64,000 nt of DNA from Macrobrachium rosenbergii (lineage: Eukaryota; Arthropoda; Malacostraca; Decapoda; Palaemonidae): assembly GCF_040412425.1 (NCBI RefSeq), contig NC_089768.1, positions 62,001 to 126,000 on the forward strand, written 5' to 3'. The translations under genes were made by a program, and so were the position numbers. Every line of letters starts with the position of its first letter. Position 1 is the first letter of the stretch. Below, piece by piece: positions 33,851 through 45,993 of this stretch. The notes below the pieces were generated by a model that was given only the letters and a program-made list of their open reading frames with translations, was not told the DNA's origin and did no database searches.

Positions 33851-34889
33851 TAAGCTTTTCTTATTATCTCTCTCTCTTTCTGTATTTTTGTTTATATATT
33901 ACTGTTTTGATATTTATTAATACAAACCCACGATTTGTGATAACCTTACATAAGCCGTCATTCCCTGCACTGTCTTGGGTTCGACGGCCAAGGGCATAAT
34001 TTGAGAAGCGTAACCGAGTGGTAATGCTTCTTTTCCAGTAGCCCTTTATGTAGATACTGAAGGCGTTCCCCTGTACAATCAGAAATATTAGATTGGGACG
34101 TAATATCTTCGCTCCCCTACATTGATCGGGACATAAGAGTTCGCTTCACTTCTTGGGCTCCCACCCTCCATGTATAAGGGCCATCACTACTTCCTTCCTA
34201 CTTATGCTGAGTGTTGCTTTGTCGCCTGCGCTTAGAGAACTATGGGCCAGGTGGGAGGTTGCGAGCGTCGTCTGTAAGTTCCACTTCCACGGCACCCTTG
34301 GTGGCCTCCCCTCCGTCCTTTTTCTCTTCCCGTAGGTTCTTCCTTCTCCTCTTCAGTAGAGATCTTTCTCCTTTACCCTCTTCGCTCGCTCATTGGGCGA
34401 AGACCGCAGGGGGAGGGAGGCGAGCGGTCGGGCAACCTCTTCTAGAGTACCTCCTCTCGTGGCATAGGGCAGTTCCCCTTGTAGCGAGAGGAGTGTCCCT
34501 CTACTAATCATCGTTGCTTTTTCTTTCAGGTTGACAGTGAGCATTGCAGACATAGCAGTAGTTGGCTGGATATCTCAGGGGATATCTCGCATGAAGGAGT
34601 CCCGACGTTCATTTATTGTTGCTTCGGGATTGACCACAATACCTGGTTAGATGACACATTTCCACGTCGGAATCGTTCTGACTCTGTTCCTGCCGATGTG
34701 GATCGATCGCTGTCATTGCTGGTCTTCATGTATGCTGATGCACGACGTCTGGCATATCTGTGGTCCATCTGCTCTTGCTGTTCCGTATGGTATGCTCTTG
34801 TTAAATCAACGACAGTCTCTAGGCTGCTCTTCCTGGTCTCCTGCCGCAGCCACCCTGATCGTTCCTGTCGTTGCTGGTGACTTTCGTGT

Positions 34890-35525
34890 GACATTTCTGT
34901 CCGTTGCAGTAGCTCCTGCCTTCCGAAGCACTTCCATAGCTCCTGCATCGGCTCCTGATCGTGCCTGCTGCTTCTCCTAGTGGTTGTGCCCGGGGCCGCT
35001 TCCTTTCTGTTCCTGCCAGCTGCCCTGGAGGTTACGATGTCCGTCATCCTGTAGAAGATGTTGGCGTGAAGGTGAAGGAAGTCGCCTTGTGGAAGTGACG
35101 TTCCTGGCCATTGCAGTAGCTCCTGCCTTCCGAACCTCTGCCATAGCTCCTGCGTTGGCTGTCCTGATCACGCCTGCCGCTTGTCCTGCCAGTCGTGCCC
35201 GGGGCCGCTTTCGTTGTGTTCTTGCCAGCTGCCCCAGAGGTTACGATGTCCGCCATCCTGTAGAAGATGTCAGCGTGAAGATGAAGGAAGTCACCCTGTG
35301 GAAGTGATGTTCCTGGCCGTTGCAGTAGCTCCTGCCTTCCGAACCACTGCCATAGCTCCTGCATCTGCTGTCCTGATCATGCCTGCTGCTTCTCCTGTGG
35401 TAGTGTCCTGGGCCACTTCCGCTGTGTTCCTGCCTGACTGCCCTGGAGGTTACAATGTTTTGTGTCACCCATCCTGTAGAAGATGTTAGAGTGAAGGTGA
35501 AGGAAGTCGCCCTGTGGAAGTAGCT
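34890..35525 (+). repeat. Gag tandem repeat, DIRS-A copy 3 (three units)
   Basis: Units of about 205-220 bases start near 34890, 35095 and 35304 with GTGACATTTCTGTCCG, GTGACGTTCCTGGCC and GTGATGTTCCTGGCC. The measured middle period is 209 bases. Each unit contains GTAGCTCCTGCCTTCCGAA and CCATCCTGTAGAAGATG or a close variant. Confidence 0.85.
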
Positions 35526-37990
35526 GCCGTCTTCTTCATCTTATCTTCTATTTCGTCTTCTGCTGCCTCTTCCCTTCCACTCCCAAGGTCCAAAGGGGTC
35601 CCGAGAATCTGACAGACCTCCGTCGGCCGAAGGAGAGGAAGGCTGCTTCTTCCCCGTGATGCCCTTGGACATCTAGGGACTGCCTCCTTCCGAGGAGGCA
35701 GTGGGTCTCTCGTTGGCTCTTCCTGACCTTCGGGTCAGGAAACCTATTGGCATACCCCTGGGTTTTGTGTTTTGGAAGTTGCTGGCGCACAGACCTCGGT
35801 GCGCGAGCTGCTCCGACCTGGGTTTGCTATGGAATATCTGTTCCCAGTCCTGGAGAGGTTCCGCCTCTAAGATGGGGGCTGCATCCAGGTGTCTCAGCTC
35901 TTCCTGCCAGCACCACAAGCGCTCCCTGAGTGCTTGCCAGATTCTATGGAATATCTGGTGTCTCCCGATCTGGTCTGGAGAGATTTTCCTGGGAAGAGTT
36001 CCCTTCGGAGCAGTGCGGGACTTCTAAGGGCTGAGGCACCCAGGTGTCAAGTCTCTCTCTTGGCTCTTCCAGCCCTCAGGTGGGAACTCCCTCCTGTGGA
36101 GGCAGTGCTTTCGCCAGTGCTGGTCGGGTTCCCCAGCCTGGTGTCTCAATCCTGTTGGTTGAACACCAGAAGAAGAATTTATTTCTGGTGATAGATTCCC
36201 TTTGGGAGTCCTGTGGGACTTCTAATACTGACTCTCTTGCTAAGAGACAAGTTTCTCACATAAAATAAGTCTAATCCTTCAGGCCAGCTGTGGAAGCTGT
36301 TAATCAGCTCAGTCTCCTGTGGGAAAACTGGCGTTTAATCTCATGTGGAGGCTGGTGTTTCAGGGGCCGTGAGAGTGCAGCCTCTTGAGGCCACGCCCTC
36401 ATTGCCAGTCTTGGAAGTCTGCGTCTAAGACTGGTTCTGTGCTTGGCTCTTTTGATCTCTTAGGAAACTGAAAGCAGCCGCTCCCGATTTTTGGGAGTCT
36501 CGTGGGTAGCTCAAAATCCATAAATCACGAGCGCTCTCCTGACGAGAGGCACAGGACGAGAAAGTGCCGAGACACCCAGGTGTCTGGTTGCTGGACACCC
36601 AGTGTCTGAGCTGAGACGCCCAGGTGTCTGCCAGGTGCCTTTATACTGCCCGCCAGCTGCTTCAGTTGCTTGGGTGGGCTTCATTCTTGTGTCTTGAACC
36701 CTAGGGTTCGAGCATACAGGATAGCAGACACAGAATTCCCCTTGAGGACCTCAGCCTTGAAGGAGTTTAGAGTTCGGGAAACTAGCAATAGTTTACGGCA
36801 GATGAGTTCCGCCCTGTCCGGTTCCGATTGTGTTTACGCGATCGGCTTGGCTCAGCTCGGCCCCTGGTTGCGCTTACGAGACTGGTTCGGCTCGACTCAT
36901 CTTGACTCAGCTCGCTAGGCTTGCAAGACTGGCTTGGCTCGGCTCGGCTTGCCCCGCCTGCCTCCCAGTCCACCGCATACCAACCAGCTGGATCGCATTC
37001 GCGTGATCGGCTCAGTTCAGTGCGTCTCGGTGGTTCTCGGCTATGTTCGAGTGAACTTTGTGCTCTTCCTAGGAAAGCGCTTTGCCACGGCACAAGCGCT
37101 CTTCTTTCCCTGTGTGGCAGTAATCTCCTTCGGTTGATTTTCGCTCACGGTCCGCCTCTCCTGCTTATCTTACTGGGAGGACAGGTAGGGGTACTCTTTC
37201 TCCTCACCTGTTCTCTTCTCCTCTTCGTTGTTCTGAGAGGCGCGAGACAGACAGAGAGCGCTCCGATGAACTCATCTTTGGAGTTCGGCTGCCTGGCGTG
37301 CTTTGGGTGTCGGTCCCCCGATTCTCTTGTAGTATAACCAGGTATCCGAGGAGGGTTTCATGGGATCTGTCAAGGTCTCCCTCCAGGGGGAGAGTTACAG
37401 GAGTTTCATGCTTTGGAGACAGCGAGGGTCTTCCTCTTCAAGTTGTGATCGCCCTCATGTTTTCGGAAAACTTTGCGCTGAATATTCGTCGGTGCGAGGA
37501 TCCCCGGGACAGGACCGCAGCTCCCCCAATGAATAATCTTCATCACTCACAACCCTTGCAGTTCCCGAAGGGCCAATAGTGTTGGGTCCTGGCTTCCGAG
37601 AGCGTTCTTGACCTGATGAATTCTTTTCTTTGAAGGAGTTCATTCAGGTCGAGACACCAAGCTTCTCTCTTGCCTTGACGGAATATGAATTCTTCTTGCC
37701 TCGAAGGGTCTTGCTGACTGCAGTTTTGTGGGCAATTCTAGTGCTAAGAAGGACTTTGTCCCAATTCAGATCTCCGGTTTCGTAAGTCCCGAGTTGGCTC
37801 GACCCATGGGAACGAACCTTTACTTGGTTCTGCCTTTCTCTTTCAGAGATTTACCAGATACCTCAGTAATCAAGGTTCGTACCAGGGCACTGCCTTGTCC
37901 TTTGGACAACGGCCAAGACCTTGGGGTCTTTGTCATCTCGACTCGACCTCGAGTTCAAGCCAGCCTCCCCTCAACTCCTTAGCTAAGAAG
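35526..37990 (+). pseudogene. DIRS-A gag remnant, copy 3
   Basis: Continues the gag-like region to the AAGAAGTCCCAGG landmark at about 37985. It is homologous to 115-2420, 19752-22010 and 47291-49620. Internal rearrangements are evident around 35800-36350, where short segments are repeated or out of order relative to the other copies. The palindromic GACACC array is at 36570-36630. No usable frame remains. Confidence 0.55.
36262..36345 (+). other. Patch resembling the LINE 3' tail inside DIRS-A copy 3
   Basis: CTAATCCTTCAGGCCAGC followed by GTTAATCAGCTCAGTCTCC resembles the end of the LINE tail at 6235-6290 (CTAATCCTTCGGGCCAGCC and GTCAGCTCAGTGGTC). The other DIRS-A copies lack it here. Confidence 0.45.
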
Positions 37991-38434
37991 TCCCAGGCTT
38001 CGGAAGAAGATTGCAGAACACATACATTTTAGGAAAGTGCACATAACTGTGTCTCTTTCCACCCTCTTTCCCATATGGGAGGAGGAAAGAAGAGAAGAGA
38101 GAAAGAAGTATTGACTGGGAAGAAGTTCTCCTACTGCTGATGCTTGGATGAAATGATACTTATCGAGTCTCTGGAGCTGGCAGCAACAAGACCCAGGAAT
38201 AGATCCCTTCAGGAGAAGTATCCATTTCCCTTAGGTCTCGGCAATTCTTTTCATCGAACTTCCATCCTGCCTCCTCTCCCGTCTTCCCAATTCGGGAAAT
38301 GCCAGCCCGGCTGGAGCGAATTGTCTCAGTACCGTGTCATCTTGCAGAAGCTTCCCCATGGTGGAGACTGGAAGTCTGCTTCCATTCCTCCATCCTTCTC
38401 TCCGCTTCGAGTATGAGGAAAGAGTTAGGCTAAT

Positions 38435-38830
38435 GCTTGATTGAAGGAACCTTCGAACATGCTTGCATATCCCCTTCACATCTTGTGTCTACTTATGGAT
38501 TCACCGATTGTGGAATATGGTGTCACCAGTAAGACCTTGTCTTGAAGGTGTGTAACCAAGATGATTAGTACCTTCTCATCACCGTTCTAGGCTCAGGGCA
38601 GCCCTTTGGCCATCTGAGAATTCAGGATGAGTTTGGCGACACTCACTGGTTTCGTTGAACAACAAAACCACAGTAGTGGCATTTGTCGACAAACAAGAGG
38701 TAATCGTTTTTTCCTCCTGTTTCATCTGTCGACATTTGAAGATACTCGAGTGTTCTATTGCACACTCGACAGCTCAATTAACCCAGTGCATTCCCGGTGG
38801 GGATGTATTGGTAGGCAAGCCTGGCCTCAG
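38435..38830 (+). pseudogene. RNase H remnant, DIRS-A copy 3
   Basis: Reads NNKTTVVAFVDKQEV at about 38659-38703, matching DNTTVVTYVNKQDG of copy 5 with the Asp changed to Asn, the same change as in copies 1 and 4. Upstream alignment to copy 5 RNase H includes the CATCTTGTGTCTAC and CCGTTCTAGGCTCAGGGCAG landmarks. RT palm sequence is absent before it. Confidence 0.7.
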
Positions 38831-39289
38831 GTTTGAGTGATCGGGACAGAACATGCTGCTCACTCTTTTCTTCATGAAGATTCATGCAGAGACTGCTCGA
38901 CTGAGAAATCCCTACCGTCCTTCTGTTGCCTCCCTGCACAACAAGTCGGTAGTTTTTCTCGCTCCTTCATACCAGACCAGGGGCTGCTACAGTGAGGCAT
39001 GCTGTCTTTTTTGGGGAAAATTTGATATCTACGTTTTTTCCTTCTGTATTTGTCTGTTTCGCTAGGGGTTCACAAGCATTGCTCACCCTGAGTTACAGAC
39101 AAATACTGGAAGACTTTGCCTTCATCCAACCTGATAGCCGAGGCATCGAGAAGAGTTCTGCTGACCCAACCGCCTGTAGTAGCTACACAAGAAGCAGTTC
39201 TTGAGGCAGTACATCCCTTTGTGTTCAGGACTGGGAGACCTTCCAGCTTTCCTTGCAAGCACAGGCTTTCTTGCTGAGCGGCAACAGAT

Positions 39290-40300
39290 ATAGCTGGATA
39301 TCCCTTGAAGTCCTCTGCAACACTGTCCCAGGGACTGGATCCGTCTTCGCGGTGGGTGTCGTTGACGGAACTTCTTCCCAGGTCAGAGTCGCTCTTCAAG
39401 TCTGGAATTCCTTGGCTTCTCCGCCAAAGATTACTTCTCTCCCTTTCATTTGTGAAGAACGTAGGCCCTTGCGACCTAGTTTTCTATCTGAAGTAGCCAT
39501 CATCTCCTCAGTCGAGAGTTAGCTACAGACGAGAAGCTTATTTGGTCTTGCTGTCCCAGGGAACTGTTCCTTGGGTGGCACGTGACTCTCATTTAGGGTT
39601 CTAGTCTGTGCTCTGCATGCTCCCTTACAAGAGTCGTCGGATAGAGATGTGCCCTCTAAGGACCATCTCTCATCTTACTCCAGCCTTGGCGAAGAAGATG
39701 GAAGAACAGGGATGGGGACCATACCTCGACGACTCCTCGGATGTCGTAGGTGGACTCCGAATCCATTGGCATCTACTGTTGGGTTCGAGGCCTTTTTGTT
39801 CCCCTGCTCCTTGGACTTTGTTTTCATGATCCAGATCATTCATTACTTTGTCCTATTAGGGAGCTGTGGTACTTTCCGAAGGCTCGACATTCCTAACCTG
39901 GGTGCTGTCAACGTTTTCGCTAGTACTCTCTCTCCCAAGAAAGAGGTGTCTAAGGACACATCTTCCTCCTGACTTCATGAAGCGATCAAAGGAGGTACTC
40001 GGCAGCTGATGATAACAATGCCGGTACCTTCCACTGAAGAGCTCACAAAGTCGATGGCTTGGCCCATCCCTCGCATTCCGGAAGTTTGTCGGTCTGGAAG
40101 CAAGACATGGTCTCATAGACCACACTCTTGTCTTCCCGTGGTCTTGCCCACAGGCCCTTGGAACCTTTTTTCCTTGGCCCTGTGGTGGCTGCTCAGCAAG
40201 TTGTGTTGTCTTACCTGGCTCCTTCAAGAGGACGAGTAGCATCTCACCTAAGTTGTTGGTTCTGGAAGTGAGAAGGATTCCGAGAGTGACTGGCCTCTCT
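39290..40300 (+). pseudogene. Tyrosine recombinase remnant, DIRS-A copy 3
   Basis: The box I position near 39690 reads ALAKKMEE, so Arg is Lys. Box II near 40042 reads RAHKVDG, so His is kept and Arg is Asp. The SPKKEVSKDT block is readable near 39935. Frames are broken. The loss pattern matches copies 1 and 4. Confidence 0.65.
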
Positions 40301-40747
40301 TCCTCCTCCTTCCCTGTCCTCCAACTACTTTTTCAGGATGAGAATAGGACTCGAACCAATAGCTGCTGGATCTGGCGCTGATGCGGTAAGACTACACATC
40401 GAGCACCCATTCTATTTTTCTTATAGAATCATAGAAGCAATTCCTCTCCTTCCTCTAGCAAGGGGAGGAAGGAGAGACTGGCAATAAGCAAACCGTATCT
40501 TGGCTTTTCCTTACTGCCTCCGACTCTAGATCCTTCCAGCCTATTTCTTAGGAGTTACGTTTCCTCACTCATGCAAAAAGGTCCAGTATCTGACATTTGA
40601 TCTTGCAGTTCCTACACTCCAATCAATATGTGAGGGGCTCAGGTACTCCTCCTCGCTCTTTCGACCAGGAGGAGTAGCCCAGATGTGCAGAACTCCAGTC
40701 AGTTCAGGAGACTCACTCGGATTCCTCCCTCCAACCAGTGAGTCTTC

Positions 40748-40854
40748 CTAATATAAAGGACCAACGGTTTGTATACTGTGTCAGAACAAATCACAGTTTT
40801 TTAAAGTAAATTGTATTTTTCCTAACTATACAAACCTGAGGTCCTTTACATTAC
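40748..40854 (+). repeat. Internal complementary region, DIRS-A copy 3
   Basis: CTAATATAAAGGACCAACGG through TATACTGTGTCAGAACAAATC and AAAGTAAATTGTATTTTTCC to GGTCCTTTACATTACA. It predicts a normal left end, unlike the CT-altered one found at 33621. Confidence 0.85.
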
Positions 40855-40897
40855 ATATTATGCCCACCTCATGCCACCCCTCAATCTGAACCTGGAC

Positions 40898-41060
40898 CAA
40901 AAGGCAAACTGGAATGTTTAGATCCGGGCAGACGGGTATTCCCGTGTACCTGGCAGTAGTTACTGCCTAACCACCTTGCTGAAAGTAATTCCTAATGTAA
41001 AGGACCTCAGGTTTGTATAGCTAGGAAAAATACAATTTACTTTCAAAAATTGTGATTTTT
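40898..41060 (+). repeat. Right inverted terminal repeat, DIRS-A copy 3 (internal deletion)
   Basis: Matches the other right repeats except that about 36 bases between ACCACCTTGCT and GAAAGTAATTCC are missing, with GCT shared at both breakpoints. It ends TTTCAAAAATTGTGATTTTT at about 41060. Confidence 0.85.
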
Positions 41061-41203
41061 CCTGTTTTTGTAGATTGTTATACTGATTTTGACTGTTACT
41101 TAGTTATTTAATGAGACACTAGCTCTTCTAGTTTCCAGTATTGCAGCAAAGGCTACAATGCCCGGTTAACAAAACTGACTTGTGACTAGCATACCCTGTA
41201 CAC

Positions 41204-43123
41204 AAATTGCAGAGGGCGAGTTTGTACTATTAACTCTACTTGCAAAGAATGCAGGGATTGGGACAAATGTAAATGGGAGACCTTCGCTTCTCATTTAAAT
41301 AAATTGGAGAGAGATCATAAAAGGAAGGCAGCCGCTAAAGCTGGTGAGAAATTAGTTAGTCAGACGACTCTTAAGTCTGGTTATATAGATATTCCTGTTG
41401 TATCTCCTCCTTTTATTCCTGCATCTCCTGTATCAGTTCATTCTCCTAGACCACCAACTCCTTCTCCCGTCTCTGCACCTCTGACTCCGATCACTCCACC
41501 AGCATTGAAAGCAAGTTTGATCAGAGATTAAATATGGTGGTAGGTATAGTGAATTAGGGGCATCAATGCATGTCCTTATGGATAAGTTTGACAAGAAAAG
41601 TGAAAGTGAAGTGTTATTGGAGGAGGTGGCTGATTCTTTTACGCATCAGTCACTGCCATACTCACCTGAACCAGGGACAAGGCTTACCGTTAGGCTAAGG
41701 GAGGTCAGCAGGGTCTGCCCACGAGCAGTCGCCCCCTCAGACCAACCTGTTGCATCCCAGGTTGCATCAAGAGACAGCCGCTGGAAAGGCGTCTCGGACA
41801 TGCATCAGTTTTTGTCTAGTTTGGGGGATTCTTCGCCGAACAGAAGGCGCCAATGGTGTTTTCCTGACAAGTCGCACCCTTTGAAGAGGCGCTCTTCTTC
41901 CAAGGATCAAGCTCCTCAACTGCCCATCAACAGGTTGAGGGAGCCTCCCCTCAGTCCTCAGCCTTTTTGCAGTAAGTGGGACAGCCCTGAGCTCTTCTCT
42001 CTCCTGGACTCCAGGAACAAGTGTATAGTCACTCCTCTTCGTTTAAGAAGCATTCACTTTCAGACTCCAAGCACCTTGCTTCTTGTGAACAGCGTAGTTC
42101 TTCATCTAAGCGCCCTGTACTTGATGAGCACTTTTTGTGTGTTGAGTGCCCAGTAGCACCCAAGTGCCTTGTATTAGCTGAGCACCTGCCTCCAGTTGAA
42201 CGCCCTGAAGCACCCGAGCTTCCTGAAACGCCCGCGCACCCTGCAGTGCCCAAGTTCCCTAATGCATCCACTCGCTCTAGGGCTCCTCCACGTCAGTTTT
42301 CGTCTATTCCTCCTGCTTCTAGTGCCTCAGGGGAACCAGCCAGTAATTTGACATCTACTTCTAACTTCAGGTACCAGCTTGGTCCAGTTCAACGATGAAT
42401 TGTCTGTCTTCCTCGGGTTTGGATCCATCTTTGGCCCCTCTTCAACGCAAGTTGGACAGCGTTCTTCAGCTTATGCACAGACCGTCGAGTGCTAAGGCTC
42501 CTTCCTCAGATCCTCCTTTGTCTCCTGTTTCGTTGGAGGACGAGGATTTTGATCAAGATTCACCGGCGACTCCTTACGCGTCCCTCCTCAGGACTTATTG
42601 ACGCAGGACGTAGATCTGTTCTTGCCTCGGCAAAGGTATTCTTTTCGGCACGAGATGGACTGCCTTTTGGAAAGTCTTTTTAAGACTTTTGAGGCTTTGA
42701 GTTTCATGGACTGGTGCCTAGGTGCTCTTGCCAAGAAAGTTCAGGATCCCTCTCTTCCAACTGACTGCATTGTGGAACTTCATGGATTCCTCTCCGCTGA
42801 CAAAGCAGTCAGGGACAGTTCACAGGAAGTTGCTTCACTATATGCAATGGGCGTTCTCAAAGAACAGGAAACTGTGGGTGTCCTTTACGTCTAAGGGTTT
42901 GACAGCGTCACAAAAATCAGCCCTTCTAATTTCTCCGCTGGATAATCATCATCTTGTCCCGCATGAGCAGTCAACTCAGGGCCTTCTGACACAGTCGACG
43001 AAGCATCAGAGAGACTGGGCCACCTTATCCACCTGGACATCTCCTCTGCAGTCAAGGCCCTGTCGTAGGGGCAGGCAGAGATCTCAATCAAGGCCTAGGG
43101 GAGCAGTTAGGTTTACACCCTGA
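41204..43123 (+). pseudogene. DIRS-B Gag (frame-broken)
   Basis: Starts inside a cysteine-rich motif, 'CRGRVCTINSTCKECRDW', at about 41208-41262, comparable to the N-terminal Cys motif of DIRS Gags. This is followed by a basic stretch (HKRKAAAKAGEK) and a Pro/Ser-rich region. Frames change near 41531, 42020 and 42400. 'PLQRKLDSVLQLMHRPSS' and 'FMDWCLGALAKKVQD' lie in later segments that align with the Gag C-terminal half of DIRS elements. No start codon can be chosen because the left end of the element is absent. Confidence 0.6.
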
Positions 43124-43199
43124 GTCATCAAGAAGTCGTCCACTAAACCATCAGCCCACAAGTGGCAACCCAGTCTTCCATGCCCCAGTGGGTGCAAGG

Positions 43200-43920
43200 A
43201 TTCTCTTACGGGAGAGATGGAGCTTGAGAGTGGCAGACCAGTGGGTAATCAAGGTACTCAGGTAGGGATATTCTATCCCCTTCAGGGAGAGGCCTCCTTT
43301 GACCAACACTCCTGTCGTATTGACGGCCTGCTCCAAAGGATCGGAGAGGTATTCTGCCCTCACAGAGGAGGTTTCCTCTCTCATCAGCAATGCCATAGAA
43401 CTAGCCAGGAATGCCAAGTCGAAGGTGCTCTACAACTGGCTCTTCGTAGTACCCAAGTCTTCAGGGGGTTGGAGACCGGTGCTTGATGTGAATGCTTTGA
43501 ATGCCTTCTTAGAGAAGACAGAATTCAGTATGGAGACAACGCAGTCAGTGTTTTCATCCATCTGTCGGGGGATTGGATGATCTCCCTAGACATGCAAGAT
43601 GTGTACTTTCATATCCCTATTTATGAGGATTCAAGAAAGTACCTCAGGTTTGTTTTTATGGATCTAGTTTATCAGTTCAGAGCACTGTGTTCGGCCTCTC
43701 AACTGCCCCACTGGTTTTTACGCGGGTACTCACTCCCCTGGCGTGTTGGCTTCGTCTAGGTGGGGTGAAGGTCTCCCTCTGTTTAGACGACTGGCTACTT
43801 CGCTCTCTCACAAAGGAACAGTGCATGGAGAACTTACAGAAAACAATTGGCATGACTCAAGAATTAGGACTGTTACTGAATCACCAGAAATCGCAGCTGA
43901 CTCCCACTTAGAGAATTCTC
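43200..43920 (+). pseudogene. DIRS-B reverse transcriptase
   Basis: Fingers segment 'LYNWLFVVPKSSGGWRPVLD' leads to 'MISLDMQDVYFHIPIY' at about 43577-43625, motif A with catalytic Asp. Motif B is read across a frameshift near 43690 ('FGLSTAPLVFTRV'), then LCLDDWLL at about 43778-43800 supplies motif C with both Asp residues and the Trp typical of DIRS. 'LGLLLNHQKSQLTPT' follows and a stop ends the frame at 43911. All key acidic residues are kept. Two or three small lesions separate the pieces. Confidence 0.85.
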
Positions 43921-44099
43921 TGTTTGGGGATTCAGATAGACTCTCTGAGTTTTCGGGCTTTGCCGTCCCCCAAGAGAGTGGAGGACTGGTTAAGGAAGGT
44001 AGACATGTTTCTCTCCCTTCGTTGGTGCTCAGCAACTCAGTGGATGAGTCTCCTCAGCACTCTGGCCTCATTGGAGCAGTTTGTAAAGCTGGGGAAACT

Positions 44100-44593
44100 G
44101 TTTGGATCAGAAAGTACATCAAGATCTTCCTGTCTTTCCAATCACAGCGTTGGTGGAGGTCCGAAGAAAGATTGACAGAAGGGAAATCTCTTTTCCCAGT
44201 GAGCCCCGACCTAGCCTTTTTTCTGACGCGTCTGATCTACGTTGGAGAGTGCTCCTTGTGAGCCAAGAGGTCTCGGGAAGGTGGTCCCTGAAGGAGAAAC
44301 AGCTACACATCGACCTAAGAGAGTTGAAGGCAGTTTACCTGGGACTCAGAGATTTTGCAACAGAATTCTGCAACAAGATGATCACGGTGCATGCAGACAA
44401 CACCACAGCCTTGGCCTACATAAAACATCAAATGGAAACTCACTCGTTCTCTCTGTGCGAGATAGCGAGAGACCTGGTGTGCTGGGCAGACCAGAACCGA
44501 AGCCAGTTGGTCACGTGGTTCATTCAGCAGAATGGACGCTGGACCATCGGGTTTGCTCCAACCTGTGGAGTCTGTTGGGACAATCGACCCTAG
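44100..44593 (+). pseudogene. DIRS-B RNase H
   Basis: An open stretch of 163 codons (44102-44593) includes 'PRPSLFSDASDLRWRVLL' (first Asp), 'HIDLRELKAVYLGLRDF' (Glu) and 'MITVHADNTTALAYIKHQ' (Asp), in DIRS order and spacing. The domain is continuous with no internal stop. Downstream in another frame, 'LDLFAKSRNPCLPLFCSP' near 44590-44640 matches the linker that follows RNase H in DIRS elements. Confidence 0.85.
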
Positions 44594-45029
44594 ACTTGTT
44601 TGCTAAATCTCGGAATCCCTGTCTACCTCTGTTCTGCTCCCCTGTCCCATACTCTCTCGCATGGGCAATAGATGCAATGATCCAAGATTGGTCAGTTTGT
44701 ACCTTTACGCCTTCCCGCCGTTCGGGACGATGAGGGAAGTCCTCAAGAAGTTCCGCTCTCACAACAACGTGAAGATGACTGGTGGCTCCCTTTTGGCCAC
44801 AAAAGGAATGGTTCCCAGACCTTCTGCATCTCCTCATAGACTTTCCAATGCTCCTCTCTGCTATTCCAAGTCTTCCCAAGCAACTACACTGCAGGATATT
44901 CCATTAAGACCTATCCACTCTGGCCCTCACAGGCTTTCGACTGTCAGTAGACTTGTCCTAGCAAAAGGATTTTTGCAATCGACAGCGGAGGCCATTGCCA
45001 AAGGGTAGATGTGAAGTGACTCATCCAAC

Positions 45030-45993
45030 AAGCTCTACCAGGCAAAGTGGAGGGTATTGAGGACTGGTGCAGAAGGAACAGTGTTTCATCTTCTTAGACG
45101 CCTAGCCCTCAAATAGCGGACTTTCTTCTGTATTTGAGATCTTCACAAGGACTGTCCTCTTCAACCATAATAGGTTATAGAGCAATGCTCAGTTCTGTTT
45201 TCCGTCACAGAGGCCTCAACTTTTCTTCCAGCCAAGATATTTTGGATCTTTTCAAGTCGTTCAATACCACCAAATCTAGAAAGGAGGAGAATTTCCCTTG
45301 GAATCTAGATGTAGTGGTTAAGCGGTTGTCTTGTATGCACTTCGAACCTATGCGTTCTTCCTCGCTGATGAATTTGACAAGAAAGACTATTTTTTTCGTA
45401 GCTCTGGCCACTGCGAAGAGAGTAAGTGAGCTTCACGCAATCGACAAGAGGATCAGCTTTTTGAACGGAGACGCAGTTTGTTCCCTCTTATTAAGTTTTT
45501 TACCAAAGAACGAGAACCCTTCACATCCTTGGCCTCGTTCTTTCACCATTAAGAGTCTATCTGATATTTTGGGCAAGGAAGAGGAGGAAAGAGTGCTGTG
45601 CCCAGTGAGAGCCCCGCAGGTACTACCAGCACCGAACCGAGAAAATCGGAGGGCAATTTTGTAATTTCTGGTGCTCGGTTAAAAATCCCTGTAGACCATT
45701 ATCAAAGAATACCATTTCCTTCTTCCTGAGGGATCTCTATAGAATCTCACTCCCAAGTGGAGGAAAATGACTTAAAAGTCATGAAAGTTAAATCACATGA
45801 TGTAAGGGCAGTCACTACATTAGTAGCTGTCAAGCACAGTCTTTCCTTACCCTCCATTCTACAGGCAACATACTGGAGAAGCAAGTCAGTGTTTGCAATG
45901 CACTACCGACGGGACTTGGAAACTGTTTACGAAAACTGCAGTGCCTTGAGACAGGTGTCCGTAGCTGGCGTAGTGATGGGTGAGAAAGTGTAG
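45030..45993 (+). pseudogene. DIRS-B tyrosine recombinase with complete catalytic set
   Basis: The 176-codon stretch 45134-45664 starts in the core-binding domain ('LSSSTIIGYRAMLSSVF') and reaches 'IFFVALATAKRVSELHA', giving the box I Arg near 45419. After a break near 45660-45750 a second stretch (45757-45993) reads 'VMKVKSHDVRAVTTLVAV', the His-x-x-Arg of box II, and 'SKSVFAMHYRRDLETVYE' with the presumed nucleophilic Tyr. Arg, His, Arg and Tyr are thus all present, in contrast to every DIRS-A copy here. At least one frameshift still separates the halves. Confidence 0.8.

Larger units (their letters stand above)
33621..41060 (+). mobile_element. DIRS-A copy 3, full-length RT-less DIRS-like element
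   Basis: About 7.4 kb, with a left end at 33621 that is heavily altered by CT-rich sequence, gag tandem repeat (34890-35525), gag-like region, RNase H remnant (about 38435-38830), recombinase remnant (about 39290-40300), internal complementary region (40748-40854) and right inverted repeat (40898-41060). The gag landmark (37985) to RNase H landmark (38659) spacing is 674 bases, as in copy 2. A foreign patch resembling the LINE tail lies at 36262-36345. Frames are broken throughout. Confidence 0.8.
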
